5,903 bases of DNA from Anaerolineaceae bacterium. Its GTDB lineage: Bacteria; Chloroflexota; Anaerolineae; Anaerolineales; Anaerolineaceae. Below, piece by piece: positions 5,527 to 5,903 of the stretch. The stretch lies in contig WOZB01000074.1 of assembly GCA_011620445.1 (NCBI GenBank), positions 1 to 5,903 of the forward strand, written 5' to 3'. Position 1 is the stretch's first letter. Each line of letters starts with the position of its first letter. The notes below the pieces were generated by a model. It made no database searches and was not told the origin of the DNA. It saw only the letters and a list, made by a program, of their open reading frames with translations. The translations under genes and the position numbers were made by a program.

Positions 5527-5555
5527 AACACGGCTGGTGAAAGGCCAGCCGTGTT
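5527..5555 (+). terminator. Strong hairpin after hcp, probable terminator
   Basis: AACACGGCTGG (5527-5537) is perfectly complementary to CCAGCCGTGTT (5545-5555), giving 11 base pairs with a 7-base loop. It begins 22 bases after the hcp stop. The following bases (TGATT) give only a weak U-tract, so termination may be incomplete or the hairpin may mainly protect the 3' end. It marks a likely boundary between hcp and the AcnX gene. Confidence 0.75.
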
Positions 5556-5617
5556 TGATTCTGGGTCTGGGGTGCTGATCAATTTTCTAGAAATGTCCAG
5601 ATGATTTTGCAGATGCC

Positions 5618-5645
5618 TTGACACACTCTCGAAATAATTCAGAAT
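5618..5645 (+). promoter_or_regulatory. Candidate sigma-70 promoter for the AcnX gene
   Basis: A perfect -35 box TTGACA (5618-5623) is followed after 16 bp by CAGAAT (5640-5645), which matches the -10 consensus at four of six positions. Transcription would begin near 5652, leaving a leader of about 90 bases. The -10 box is mediocre and nothing else in the gap supports the call. Confidence 0.4.
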
Positions 5646-5740
5646 GGATCTCGCCAAAAGTAATATTTGCTATATCTTTAATGGCAATTAATCTTACGAT
5701 TGGTCACTTAAAGCTTGGGTAGAAGGCTAAAATTAGAAGT

Positions 5741-5903
5741 ATGACAGTCGAACTGAGTCAGGCAGAAAAGCAGATTCTTAAAGGCAGCCAGTGTGAAGCT
5801 GCGCAATTAGCCATGCAGATCATCATCCGTATGGCAGAGATTGTCGGCGCTCCTAAACTGATCGAAATCAGCCAGGCGCATATTGATGCGTGTACCATGC
5901 TTA
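5741..5903 (+). CDS. Aconitase X (AcnX) family protein, N-terminal fragment
   Basis: The frame opens at ATG 5741 and runs off the window after 54 codons. The start has the form of the AcnX (DUF521) catalytic subunit: an acidic first helix of the L-x-x-x-E-x-x-x-L type, a GS/GE turn, a long helix ending MAEIVGA, then KLIEISQAHIDAC, resembling the family's R-L-I-x-I-x-x-A-H-I-D-G strand. AcnX proteins are [4Fe-4S] or related-cluster dehydratases. Characterised members are cis-3-hydroxy-L-proline dehydratases in bacteria and phosphomevalonate dehydratase in archaea; which activity applies here cannot be told from the N-terminus. The ribosome site is weak (AGAAG ends one base before the ATG, AGAAGG is 14 bases away), so the true start might differ. 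It is separated from hcp by a hairpin and 185 bp, so is probably a different transcription unit. The family call is from memory of the motif pattern. Confidence 0.65.
   Translation, partial: MTVELSQAEKQILKGSQCEAAQLAMQIIIRMAEIVGAPKLIEISQAHIDACTML

Overview
The window is bacterial, with compact plus-strand genes of moderate-to-high GC separated by AT-richer gaps. Three things suggest a strict or facultative anaerobe: a class I (anaerobe-type) hybrid cluster protein, a haem-free hemerythrin, and a CRP/FNR regulator facing an FNR-type operator. The protein flavour and the degenerate TGTCATCC-type intergenic repeats remind me of Chloroflexota (Anaerolineae). That assignment is inference from memory and no marker gene here tests it.

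Layout. 1-666 is a long gap with no convincing gene: a possible 19-residue C-terminus of an upstream gene, several hairpins, and a degenerate dispersed-type repeat. 667-2025 encodes UDP-glucose 6-dehydrogenase (ugd), a housekeeping/envelope-sugar gene that appears unrelated to its downstream neighbours. 2026-2257 is a structured leader. 2258-3004 encodes a CRP/FNR-family regulator. 3005-3114 holds a textbook FNR-type promoter. 3115-3657 encodes a hemerythrin-like diiron protein. 3658-3821 is an AT-rich leader. 3822-5504 encodes the hybrid cluster protein (hcp), followed by a strong hairpin at 5527-5555. 5556-5740 is a gap with a candidate sigma-70 promoter. From 5741 to the edge runs the start of an aconitase X (AcnX) family gene.

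How the genes work together. The regulator, hemerythrin and Hcp form a plausible self-contained module for nitric oxide/hydroxylamine (and perhaps O2) stress. The regulator's recognition helix carries the E-x-x-S-R residues that in E. coli FNR read TTGAT-N4-ATCAA. An exact copy of that palindrome begins 16 bp after the regulator's stop codon. A TATATT -10 lies where a class II FNR-dependent promoter would put it, driving the hemerythrin gene. The regulator lacks the four FNR cysteines and the CRP cAMP-binding arginine, so its signal is probably neither a [4Fe-4S] cluster nor cAMP; direct NO/haem sensing as in DNR/HcpR-type proteins is a reasonable guess. No good FNR box lies before hcp, so hcp is either read through from the hemerythrin promoter or uses a different operator; a 17-bp near-palindrome at 3738-3754 is a candidate. 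No hcr reductase gene is visible in the window.
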